From positions 1 to 53,393 of the forward strand of contig JAVBOB010000026.1 in NCBI GenBank assembly GCA_031551125.1: 53,393 bases of DNA. The letters run 5' to 3'. The DNA comes from JAIRNF01 sp031551125 (lineage in GTDB: Bacteria > Bacteroidota > Bacteroidia > Bacteroidales > UBA932). The position numbers and the translations under genes are program-made. Shown here piece by piece: positions 16,422-23,712 of the stretch (within the stretch, counting starts at the first letter, position 1; each line of letters opens with the position of its first letter). The notes under the pieces are model-generated. The model was given only the letters and a program-made list of their open reading frames with translations, ran no database searches and had not been told where the DNA came from.

Positions 16422-17108
16422 TTAGTTCTTATCGCTGATCTTGCTTAACAGCTCTTTTATTTTTTCGAATATTTTTTCGGGAGATTCCATATCGCCTGAA
16501 CAGTTAACACACGGAACAACCTTAAAGGTACTATCAAGCATACGCTGTTCAAGGTATATTTCTCGCACTTTTCGCTGCAGCTGGAAGTCTTCTTCGTGAA
16601 TGTCTTTTTTGCCGTTTAAGTATTTGCGGTCATCACCATCACGCTGTGTTTCCAGCCTGTTTTTGATAAAGGCGAGCGGAACATCCAGGAAAATATTGAT
16701 ATCGGGTTTGGGGATATTGAAATGTTCGTATTCCAAGTTTAATACCCAGCTACGTAAGCGTTCTTTTTCCTCTGCAGATTTTGTTTTTGAGCATTGGTAA
16801 GCTATGTTCGAATATACGTAACGGTCAACAATTACAGTGTATCCTTGGCTAAGCCATTCTCTAATCATTGGGGCGGCGTCGTTACGGTCGCCTGCGTAAA
16901 CAAGACCGATAACTTGAGGGTCAACAGTATTAACATCGCCAAAATCACCACGAAGAAATTTTGCAATCAGTTCGCCATATATGGGGGCTTCAAAACGTGG
17001 AAAGTGTAGCATTTTTACGTTAATTCCTAACGAGTTAAAATGCTTTTCCAGCTGCTGAATTTGAGTTGATTTTCCGGCTCCGTCAAGCCCTTCAAGCACA
17101 ATGAACAT
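16422..17108 (-). CDS. tmk: Thymidylate kinase
   Basis: A 228-aa P-loop kinase converting dTMP to dTDP. Start at 17108 (MFIVLEGLDGAGKST), not the longer frame at 17165, because a minus-strand TATCTTTG box at 17139-17146 would lie inside the longer frame. Motifs are the P-loop GLDGAGKST (about residues 7-15), YAGDRNDAA, the DRY-type VDRYVYSNIAYQ, and a basic lid-like FIKNRLETQRDGDDRKY. It is the first gene of the tmk / DoxX / murB operon (11 bp to the next gene). Confidence 0.93.
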   Translation of the reverse strand: MFIVLEGLDGAGKSTQIQQLEKHFNSLGINVKMLHFPRFEAPIYGELIAKFLRGDFGDVNTVDPQVIGLVYAGDRNDAAPMIREWLSQGYTVIVDRYVYSNIAYQCSKTKSAEEKERLRSWVLNLEYEHFNIPKPDINIFLDVPLAFIKNRLETQRDGDDRKYLNGKKDIHEEDFQLQRKVREIYLEQRMLDSTFKVVPCVNCSGDMESPEKIFEKIKELLSKISDKN

Positions 17109-17118
17109 TTTTTTGTTG

Positions 17119-17126
17119 TATCTTTG
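17119..17126 (+). promoter_or_regulatory. -7 box (TATCTTTG) for folP
   Basis: A perfect -7 box on the plus strand. It predicts a start near 17133 and a leader of about 20 nt before the folP ATG at 17153. It interlocks with the minus-strand box of tmk 13 bp away. Confidence 0.6.
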
Positions 17127-17138
17127 AGAATTATTGGA

Positions 17139-17146
17139 CAAAGATA
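17139..17146 (-). promoter_or_regulatory. -7 box (TATCTTTG, minus) for tmk
   Basis: The second perfect box, on the opposite strand. It predicts a start near 17132 and a 24-nt leader before the tmk ATG at 17108. The two transcripts would start at nearly the same base pair and diverge, overlapping each other's -7 region. Confidence 0.6.
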
Positions 17147-17152
17147 GCGAAA

Positions 17153-18037
17153 ATGACATTAACATTTCCTTCCTGTTCTTTTAAAAAGACCGAAATGCGC
17201 TGTGGCGAGCGGCTGTTGAATATCAACAAGCCTTTGATATTGGGGATACTGAACGTTACTCCTGATTCGTTTTATGCTGAAAGCCGATCGTTTTCTGAAG
17301 AGGAAGTATTAGCAAAAGCTGAGCTGTTGCTGAGTGAAGGTGCCTCAATTATTGATGTTGGGGCTTACTCTTCCCGTCCCGGAGCCAATGATGTTTCGGA
17401 AGAAGAGGAATTTCGCCGGTTGGATATGGCAATTGGGCTCATTCGTAAGCTATCTCCACATATTTGTATATCAGTAGATACGTTTAGGGCTTCTATTGTT
17501 CAGAAAATATTTGACAAGTATGGAGCCTTTATTGTAAACGATATTTCGGGTGGAGAGCTGGACAAGCAAATGTTTGAAACGGTTGCTGAGCTGCGATTAC
17601 CGTACATTTTAATGCACATGAAGGGTAATCCTCAAACCATGCAGCACAAACCCGAGTATGATGATGTGGTGGCAGAGGTACTGAGCTACTTCAGCAAAAA
17701 GTTAGATATCTTGAGGTCGCTTGGTATAGCTGATGTTATTATTGACCCCGGCTTTGGCTTTGGTAAAACAATGGAGCATAACTACGAATTACTAGCCCGT
17801 TTGGATGAACTGCATGTGTTAGGTCGTCCTATTTTAATTGGGCTATCACGAAAGTCAATGTTATATAAGCTGTTGAACATTACTTCTGATGAAGCGTTAA
17901 ATGCAACATCCGTAGTGCATACGGTAGGACTTATGAAGGGCGCTTCATTCCTACGTGTTCATGATGTGGCGGCAGCTGATCAGGTGGTTCGCTTACTTTC
18001 AAAAGTAGGTATTTGGAATGAGGGTAATGCTAAGTAG
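17153..18037 (+). CDS. folP: Dihydropteroate synthase
   Basis: A 294-aa TIM-barrel enzyme joining p-aminobenzoate to hydroxymethyl-dihydropterin diphosphate in folate synthesis. Signatures are ILGILNVTPDSF (about residue 32), SIIDVGAYSSRPGA (second pterin-binding loop, normally GGxSTRPG, here GAYSSRPG), ISVDTF, PYILMHMKGNPQTMQ, DPGFGFGKTMEHN and RVHDV near the end. The start 17153 lies 20 nt after the predicted transcript start; ATG 17195 is an alternative that would drop a 14-residue tail. It is followed by a palindromic element and cdaA. Confidence 0.95.
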   Translation: MTLTFPSCSFKKTEMRCGERLLNINKPLILGILNVTPDSFYAESRSFSEEEVLAKAELLLSEGASIIDVGAYSSRPGANDVSEEEEFRRLDMAIGLIRKLSPHICISVDTFRASIVQKIFDKYGAFIVNDISGGELDKQMFETVAELRLPYILMHMKGNPQTMQHKPEYDDVVAEVLSYFSKKLDILRSLGIADVIIDPGFGFGKTMEHNYELLARLDELHVLGRPILIGLSRKSMLYKLLNITSDEALNATSVVHTVGLMKGASFLRVHDVAAADQVVRLLSKVGIWNEGNAK

Positions 18038-18066
18038 TTTTTAAGTAACGAACTATAAGGGTCAGT

Positions 18067-18165
18067 ACATCATTACGAGGCGTTTTTTGCCGAAGCAATC
18101 TCTTGAATATAGATAGATTGGTTAGCTTCGTTGCCCCTTGGGTTGCTTTGTTTGCAATGATAACC
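18067..18165. repeat. Palindromic repeat of the CGTCATTGCGAG family, copy 3 (degenerate)
   Basis: Left end ACATCATTACGAGGCG, core GCCGAAGCAATCTC, internal AGATTGGTTAGCTTCG with the CCCTTGGG turn, right end TTTGCAATGATAACC. It has the longer two-hairpin form also seen in copies 4 and 5. It sits between folP and cdaA. Confidence 0.8.
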
Positions 18166-18191
18166 ATGATTTAGTAGTAATGATATTGTAA

Positions 18192-18965
18192 ATGGATTTT
18201 ATTAAGCTAACGGCAATTGATATTGTCGATATATTTTTGGTGGCTTTGCTCTTTTATCAGGTGTATCGGTTGATAAGGGGCACGGCGGCTATTAGTATTT
18301 TTACCGGAATTTTGGTAGTTTACTTTCTTTGGCTGCTGGTAAGAGCGTTGCACATGGAGCTGCTATCGCTCATACTGGGGCAGGTAATGGGGGTAGGGGT
18401 ACTGGCATTGATAGTAGTGTTTCAACAAGAAATACGACGCTTTTTGCTTCACCTTGGTTCGCGCTACATTTCCGGAAATCGCTTTTCGTTTCGCAACCTT
18501 TTTTTTCCCAAGCGAGCGGGCAGTGGTTCGCAGGGTAGTATATGTGCAATTGTGACAGCATGCAAGGTAATGGCTGCCTCAAAAACGGGTGCGCTGATTG
18601 TTTTTGCAAGAAAATCACCATTAACACTATATGCCGAAACAGGTGAAGCGATTGATGCTAAAGTAAGCGTGCGCCTCATTGAAAACATATTCTTTAAAAA
18701 TACTCCCCTGCATGATGGTGCTATGATTGTGAACGGTGAACGTATTGTTGCCGCTCGCTGTGTACTTCCGTCAACTGATAACCCTAACGTTGCTCAGGAG
18801 TTGGGCATGCGCCACCGGGCTGCTATAGGCCTTACCGAGCATACCGATGCACTGGTAGTGGTAGTCTCGGAAGAGCGTGGGTCTATTTCGCTGGCAGAAG
18901 GCGGAAATATCAGCTTCGATGTTACACCTGAACGGCTGGAAGAAATGCTGGAAAATTTGCTGTAA
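18192..18965 (+). CDS. cdaA: Diadenylate cyclase (c-di-AMP synthase) CdaA
   Basis: A 257-aa membrane-anchored enzyme making cyclic di-AMP from two ATP. Three N-terminal membrane helices lie at about residues 8-75, followed by a linker and the DAC (DisA_N) domain with the catalytic DGA at 175-177 (LHDGAMIV) and RHR at 207-209. Both catalytic motifs are intact. It follows folP, a common Bacteroidetes order; the two are separated here by a palindromic element. Its stop codon abuts the stop of the convergent DUF2867 gene with no base between. Expected role: envelope and potassium homeostasis signalling. Confidence 0.95.
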   Translation: MDFIKLTAIDIVDIFLVALLFYQVYRLIRGTAAISIFTGILVVYFLWLLVRALHMELLSLILGQVMGVGVLALIVVFQQEIRRFLLHLGSRYISGNRFSFRNLFFPKRAGSGSQGSICAIVTACKVMAASKTGALIVFARKSPLTLYAETGEAIDAKVSVRLIENIFFKNTPLHDGAMIVNGERIVAARCVLPSTDNPNVAQELGMRHRAAIGLTEHTDALVVVVSEERGSISLAEGGNISFDVTPERLEEMLENLL

Positions 18966-19481
18966 CTATTGATTTAGCACGTTCTTAACCGCTCTCTTTA
19001 GCATATTTCTTACTACAAGACTATGAAAGGGTTTAATGACAAAGAAGTAGCCGCGACCAAGCTTATTGTTGAAGTGAACCAGCGTAATGGCTGAAACCTT
19101 TTTATGTGTGCCATTACTTTCAACATAAACCGAAAGGTAGGCGTTCAGGTGTTTATCGGTTAATAGTAGTACGGTTTCGTTATCGTTCTTTGCCGGAACG
19201 GATATGAAGCTATACTTACCGCCTCTTCTTATACACTCTTCAAATTTTTCTAAATTACCATTTTCCGAGCCCTTAAGTCCTACAAGCTGTACTAAGAAGT
19301 TACGTAGTTTAAATAGTGCAATTACCCAAGTTGGAAAATCTGTCCAAAAGTTAACCATAACATCATCAGGAGATATTTCCTTTTTACAAGCTACTTCGCA
19401 GGTAAACACATCTGTATGATCTATTGAAAGGTAGCTTCTTGTCAGGCTGCCTAAAGGGATTTCAGATTTTTTTACTTTCAT
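18966..19481 (-). CDS. DUF2867 family protein
   Basis: A 171-aa soluble protein without signal peptide or membrane segment. The layout DVFTCEVACKKEISPDDVMVNFWTDFPTWVIALFKLRNFLV, followed by a LTDKHLNAYLSVYVE strand and a terminal FHSLVVRNMLKRAV, matches the DUF2867 (SRPBCC-like) group as I recall it. Function unknown. It is convergent with cdaA (stop to stop, zero spacing) and divergent from catalase, with 218 bp between. Confidence 0.75.
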   Translation of the reverse strand: MKVKKSEIPLGSLTRSYLSIDHTDVFTCEVACKKEISPDDVMVNFWTDFPTWVIALFKLRNFLVQLVGLKGSENGNLEKFEECIRRGGKYSFISVPAKNDNETVLLLTDKHLNAYLSVYVESNGTHKKVSAITLVHFNNKLGRGYFFVIKPFHSLVVRNMLKRAVKNVLNQ

Positions 19482-19699
19482 AGCTTCAAAATCTAATCGA
19501 CGTTTTTATTGAATTGAAGAAGTATTCCGGTACGTTTAAATTATTGTGCTGTGTTTTATCTAGACTAAAGTTACTGTATTAATTGTACTTTTAAAAGATA
19601 TTGAACTTTTTCGATTTTCCGATGTTTAAAATTAACGGTTCTTAGCATTCATTCATTTTTCAAAATACCATAATCACTTTTAACTAGGAGACAATAACC

Positions 19700-21196
19700 A
19701 TGAAAAAGAAACAGCTAACCACAAATCAAGGTAGTCCGGTTAATAACGACCAGGCTTCGATTACAACCGGAAGTACTGGCTACACATTACTATCGGATAC
19801 GCATACGGTTGAAAAGCTGGCGCATTTTGATCGTGAACGTATTCCTGAACGGGTTGTACATGCTAAAGGGGCCGGAGCATTTGGCTATTTTGAGGTTACG
19901 CATGATGTAACCAAGTACACCCGTGCTGCGTTTCTTTCCAAAGTAGGAAAGAAGACAGACATATTTGTTCGTTTCTCCACGGTTGGTGGCGAAAAAGGCT
20001 CCGCCGATTCGGCAAGAGACCCCAGAGGTTTTGCCATGAAGTTTTATACCGAAGAAGGAAACTATGACATGGTGGGTAATAATACCCCAACTTTCTTTAT
20101 TCGTGATGCTATTAAGTTCCCCGATTTTATTCATACGCAGAAAAAAAATCCGAAGAGCAACCTACCCGACCCTAATGCTTTTTGGGATTTTCTATCGCTA
20201 ACTCCAGAGAGTGTACATCAGGTTACCATTTTGTTTTCCGACAGAGGAACACCTGCCACTTACCGCAACATGCATGGGTATAGTAGCCATACCTTTATGT
20301 GGTATAATGAAAAGAACGAGTATGTGTGGGTTAAGCTACATTTCAGAACAGATCAGGGCGTTAAAAACCTGACAATGGAAGAGGCCGGAGAGATGGCCGG
20401 AAAAGACCCTGACCATGCAACCCGTGATTTATTCAACAGTATTGCAAAGAGTGAATATCCGTCATGGACGGCATACGTACAAATTATGACTCCCGAACAG
20501 GCAAAAACTGCCAGATTTGATCCGTTTGACCTTACTAAAGTATGGTCTCAAAAGGACTATCCGCTTATGCCGTTTGGACGATTCGTATTGAACCGTAATC
20601 CGGATAACTATTTTTCTCAGGTAGAGCAAGCTGCATTTTCTCCGGCAAACCTTGTTCCGGGTGTTGCTGCTTCTCCCGATAAAATGCTACAAGGACGCTT
20701 ATTCAGCTATGCCGATACGCATCGCCACCGTTTAGGTGCTAACTTCCACATGATACCTGTGAATGCACCAAAGAATGATGCTGATAACTACCAGCGTGAC
20801 GGGTATATGAATATGCATGTTCACGGGGCGCCGAACTATTTTCCCAACTCTTTTGATGGTCCCGCACCTTCAGCCAGCTTCAATCCTCCTGCGATTAAAG
20901 TTGAGGGCTATGCGGACAGGCATGAATTTGTATTGACCGATGATGATTTTGTTCAAGCCGGAGATTTATACGCTAAAGTGCTTTCGGATTATGATAGGGC
21001 TAACCTGGTGAAAAACATTGCGGCGCACCTAGGTAACGCTCAGCAACGTATTCAGCTGAGGCAGGCGGCCGTTTTCTATAAAGCCAATGCTGATTATGGT
21101 ACAAGGGTTGCCCAAGCAATAGGCTTGGATGTTGAAAAGGTTAAGAAGTTAGCCGCTATGACTCAAGAAGAAAGGGTAAAGGCTACAATGGAGTAG
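19700..21196 (+). CDS. katA: Catalase (monofunctional, small-subunit haem type)
   Basis: A 498-aa catalase that dismutates hydrogen peroxide. The catalytic His lies in RVVHAKGAGAFGYFEVTHD, the essential Asn in DMVGNNTPTFFIRDAIKFPDF, and the proximal haem Tyr in RLFSYADTHRHRLG. Length and ending match clade-3 catalases. The start is supported by an AGGAG at 19686-19690, a Shine-Dalgarno sequence that is unusually clear for Bacteroidetes. No dedicated regulator is adjacent; oxidative-stress control is likely but not visible. Confidence 0.97.
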   Translation: MKKKQLTTNQGSPVNNDQASITTGSTGYTLLSDTHTVEKLAHFDRERIPERVVHAKGAGAFGYFEVTHDVTKYTRAAFLSKVGKKTDIFVRFSTVGGEKGSADSARDPRGFAMKFYTEEGNYDMVGNNTPTFFIRDAIKFPDFIHTQKKNPKSNLPDPNAFWDFLSLTPESVHQVTILFSDRGTPATYRNMHGYSSHTFMWYNEKNEYVWVKLHFRTDQGVKNLTMEEAGEMAGKDPDHATRDLFNSIAKSEYPSWTAYVQIMTPEQAKTARFDPFDLTKVWSQKDYPLMPFGRFVLNRNPDNYFSQVEQAAFSPANLVPGVAASPDKMLQGRLFSYADTHRHRLGANFHMIPVNAPKNDADNYQRDGYMNMHVHGAPNYFPNSFDGPAPSASFNPPAIKVEGYADRHEFVLTDDDFVQAGDLYAKVLSDYDRANLVKNIAAHLGNAQQRIQLRQAAVFYKANADYGTRVAQAIGLDVEKVKKLAAMTQEERVKATME

Positions 21197-21323
21197 AGGC
21201 TTATGCACCTACTGCTAAATACTATTTTAGTGTTGTTCGTCAAACCTTATGGTTGATGAGCTAAAAAAGAGCATTTGATGTTAATTTGAAAGATAACGGA
21301 ACATTTTTGATTGAAATTTATTG

Positions 21324-21426
21324 TTGATATCGAAAATATGTTTATCTTTGCAATGCAGAAATGCAAATGGTTTTTCATAGGTAAATTAGGTTAGGTGAAA
21401 GGAGGGGTGGTTCCCTCCTTTTTTAT
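21324..21426 (+). ncRNA. Candidate orphan small RNA: promoter, about 65-nt transcript, intrinsic terminator
   Basis: TTG at 21324-21326 and TATCTTTG at 21343-21350 form a good Bacteroidetes promoter. The predicted start is near 21357. A perfect-stem terminator at 21398-21421 (AAAGGAGGG/CCCTCCTTT, 6-nt loop) followed by a T-run ends the transcript. No gene follows on this strand (fabI is convergent) and there is no usable open frame in between, so the unit is not a leader. The terminator stem pairs a Shine-Dalgarno-like AAAGGAGG with a copy of the 16S rRNA 3' end sequence. No known RNA family was recognised. Confidence 0.5.
21398..21426 (+). terminator. Intrinsic terminator of the candidate small RNA
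   Basis: Nine-bp perfect stem with loop TGGT plus flanks (21407-21412), then T6. Canonical form. Confidence 0.8.
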
Positions 21427-21475
21427 TTGGATGAATTACAGAAATTTGGACTTATAAGCTCGTGGTTAAAACACA

Positions 21476-21508
21476 AAAAGCGGAACAATAGCTGTTCCGC
21501 TTTTTTGT
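21476..21508. terminator. Terminator of fabI (bidirectional hairpin)
   Basis: Twelve-bp perfect stem AAAAGCGGAACA/TGTTCCGCTTTT (21476-21487 and 21493-21504) with a 5-nt loop; A-run on one side and T-run on the other. It serves fabI on the minus strand, 21 bp beyond its stop. Confidence 0.85.
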
Positions 21509-21528
21509 ACACTTTAAAATAATAGACC

Positions 21529-22392
21529 TTACTTTTCTTTTTTACTTCTCATGTCCTTTTTTACATCTCGGTATTCCAACCCCTCATTGTATATTTTCAT
21601 GGCGCGGAGGCTCATACCCATGCTTGAGTAGCCGCCATCATGGTAAAGGTTTTGCATGGTAACTTTGCGGGTAAGGTCGGAGAATAGCGTAATAAGATAG
21701 TCTGCACATTCTTCAGCTGTAGCATTTCCCAACGGAGACATGCGTTCGCCGAAGTCCACCAGGTTATCAAAGCCCATAATTCCGCTACCGGCCGTAGTCA
21801 TGGTTGGTGATTGCGAAACAGTGTTGATACGGATATGCTTTTCACGACCATAGATATAACCAAAGCTACGGGCAATGGATTCCAGCATGGCTTTTGCATC
21901 GGCCATATCGTTATAGCCATATAACGTACGTTGAGCAGCAATGTAGGATAGGGCAACTACCGAGCCCCAATCATTAATGGCATCTAGCTTGCGGCATACC
22001 TGTAGTACTTTGTGAAACGATATGGCTGATATGTCCAATGTTTGCATTAGGTAGCTATAGTCCAAATCGTCATAAGTCCGTCCTTTACGAACGTTTGGAG
22101 ACATACCGATGGAGTGTAAAACAAAGTCGAACTTTCCACCCACAAACTCCATACCTTTAATCACTAAGTTTTCAAGGTCTTCTAGCTTAGTAGCATCGGC
22201 AGGTATAACAATGCTTTCACATTGTTCCGCCAGCTGGTCAATGGTACCCATTCTCATAGAAACGGGTGTGTTGGTTAGCACAAAACGAGCACCTTCTTCG
22301 TAAGCACGCTCGGCAGCTTTCCATGCAATGGACTTGTCATTAAGAGCACCAAATATGAGCCCTTTCTTTCCTTTCAGTAAATTATATGCCAT
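21529..22392 (-). CDS. fabI: Enoyl-[acyl-carrier-protein] reductase, NADH-type
   Basis: A 287-aa short-chain reductase performing the last step of the fatty-acid elongation cycle. The start is at 22392 (MAYNLLKGKKGLIFGALND); the open frame continues 111 codons upstream but that part is AT-rich, lacks family similarity and contains the promoter box at 22486-22493. Catalytic Tyr160 and Lys167 are in YNDMADAK (Y-x6-K spacing). N-terminal GLIFGALNDKSIAW is the FabI cofactor motif. Divergent from the pyrophosphatase gene. Confidence 0.96.
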   Translation of the reverse strand: MAYNLLKGKKGLIFGALNDKSIAWKAAERAYEEGARFVLTNTPVSMRMGTIDQLAEQCESIVIPADATKLEDLENLVIKGMEFVGGKFDFVLHSIGMSPNVRKGRTYDDLDYSYLMQTLDISAISFHKVLQVCRKLDAINDWGSVVALSYIAAQRTLYGYNDMADAKAMLESIARSFGYIYGREKHIRINTVSQSPTMTTAGSGIMGFDNLVDFGERMSPLGNATAEECADYLITLFSDLTRKVTMQNLYHDGGYSSMGMSLRAMKIYNEGLEYRDVKKDMRSKKEK

Positions 22393-22710
22393 AATTAGTA
22401 ATGTATATTCTGTTTTAGTTAAACTATTATTGTTTCTAGTAGTAAGAAGAATACTACAGGGTATTTTATTTGATAGATAGTAAGACAAAGATATAACATA
22501 ATTTAAATCGAATGGTTTAGTAACAACATGGCTGCGTATGTTCCCGAGCGTATAGATAGTAAAAAGAATGTCAATAATATGGTCAAATCGCCTTATAAAT
22601 ACTACATTTGCACTTAAGTTGAATTTAACCCTTTGGGTAGCAATAAACATAATAAAGTAAGCGCTGTTGTATAGATCAATAGCTTTCGGATTATTTATAT
22701 CAATATACCT
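22393..22710. promoter_or_regulatory. fabI / ppa divergent regulatory region
   Basis: This 318-bp AT-rich gap holds no credible gene. A minus-strand TATCTTTG box at 22486-22493 predicts fabI transcription from near 22479. A plus-strand TACATTTG box at 22603-22610 predicts ppa transcription from near 22617. No clear -33 elements, operators or repeats are seen. Confidence 0.55.
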
Positions 22711-23376
22711 ATGATGCAAAACCAAGACCCTATTAGCCGATTAATGGCTCTTCGCTACAAGTCACACCCATGGCATGGTGTAAGCATTGGCCCTGATGCA
22801 CCTAAAGTAGTAACCTGTTTTATTGAAATAGTACCTACCGACACTGTAAAGTACGAGGTAGATAAGCAGTCGGGATACCTGCGTATAGACCGACCACAAA
22901 AGTATTCTAACGTAATTCCGGCTTTATACGGTTTCATACCCCAAACGTATAGCGGTAACTTAGTTGCTGAGGTAAGCAGGGAGAAGCTGGATAGAGCGGA
23001 TATTGTTGGGGATAACGACCCCGTAGATATTTGTGTGTTGACAGAAAAAGCCATAACTCATGGTGATATTCTGGTTCGCGCACGTCCTATAGGCGGATTT
23101 CGTTTAATTGATAAGAATGAGGCCGACGATAAGCTGATTGCCGTGATGGATAGAGATGCTGTATTTGGCGATTATCGCGATATAAAGGATATTCCTCCAT
23201 ACGTTCTTGAGCGGTTGAAGCACTACTTTATGACGTATAAGGATATTCCCGGAGACCCGAAGCGTCGTTGTGAGCTAACGCATGTGTATGGGGTTGAAGA
23301 AGCAATGGATATTATTAGCCGCTCGGTAGAAGATTACAATAATAAGTTTAATATAGAAGCTATGTTGAGAGTTTGA
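22711..23376 (+). CDS. ppa: Inorganic pyrophosphatase, family I
   Basis: A 221-aa cytoplasmic enzyme hydrolysing pyrophosphate to phosphate. Metal-binding Asp residues are in VGDNDPVDICVL (DxDPxD signature, about residue 100), with AVMDRDAVFGDYRDIKDIP and the basic KRRCELTHVYG further on. It is somewhat longer than the E. coli enzyme, with a 30-residue N-terminal extension (RLMALRYKSHPWHGVSIGPDAP) as in other Bacteroidetes forms. A strong terminator follows the stop. Confidence 0.94.
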   Translation: MMQNQDPISRLMALRYKSHPWHGVSIGPDAPKVVTCFIEIVPTDTVKYEVDKQSGYLRIDRPQKYSNVIPALYGFIPQTYSGNLVAEVSREKLDRADIVGDNDPVDICVLTEKAITHGDILVRARPIGGFRLIDKNEADDKLIAVMDRDAVFGDYRDIKDIPPYVLERLKHYFMTYKDIPGDPKRRCELTHVYGVEEAMDIISRSVEDYNNKFNIEAMLRV

Positions 23377-23397
23377 GTATAGCTCACGAACAAACAG

Positions 23398-23443
23398 AAG
23401 TACCGCTATTGCAGATGAGATAAAGCAATAGCGGTACTTTTTG
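23398..23443 (+). terminator. Terminator after ppa
   Basis: Perfect 15-bp stem AAGTACCGCTATTGC/GCAATAGCGGTACTT (23398-23412 and 23425-23439) with a 12-nt loop, then a T-run. Confidence 0.85.
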
Positions 23444-23550
23444 TTTATGTCATTTGCTGTTTAGCTTATACAGCATTGTTCTCATAGTTCTTTTTGCCTA
23501 CATTTGTGAGATGTTTAACTTAAGCTGCTAGCTATAAATATAAATAAGTA

Positions 23551-23657
23551 CGTCATTGCGAGCGAAGCGAAGCAATCTGTTCTATTAGAGAGATTGGTTA
23601 GCTACGCAGCCCTTCGGGTTGGCAAAAATCGCCTTACAATGATAACCTAGTTCAATG
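23551..23657. repeat. Palindromic repeat of the CGTCATTGCGAG family, copy 4
   Basis: Left end CGTCATTGCGAGCGAAGCGA, core GAAGCAATCT, central turn CCCTTCGGG, right end TTACAATGATAACC, then ACCTAGTTCAA shared with copy 5. It lies in the 336-bp gap between ppa and hutU, which otherwise shows the ppa terminator and nothing coding. The bases just before it (AAGCTGCTAGCTAT, 23522-23535) resemble the end of the 27.0-kb MITE-like element. Confidence 0.85.
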
Positions 23658-23712
23658 ACAGTTCTAGCGCCAGCAACTAGCACCATTTTAAAAATATAAA
23701 GACCATTCAGCT

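Noticed and set aside
22393..22725. 111-codon N-terminal extension of fabI
   Set aside because: AT-rich, no family similarity, overlaps the ppa start and contains the fabI promoter box.
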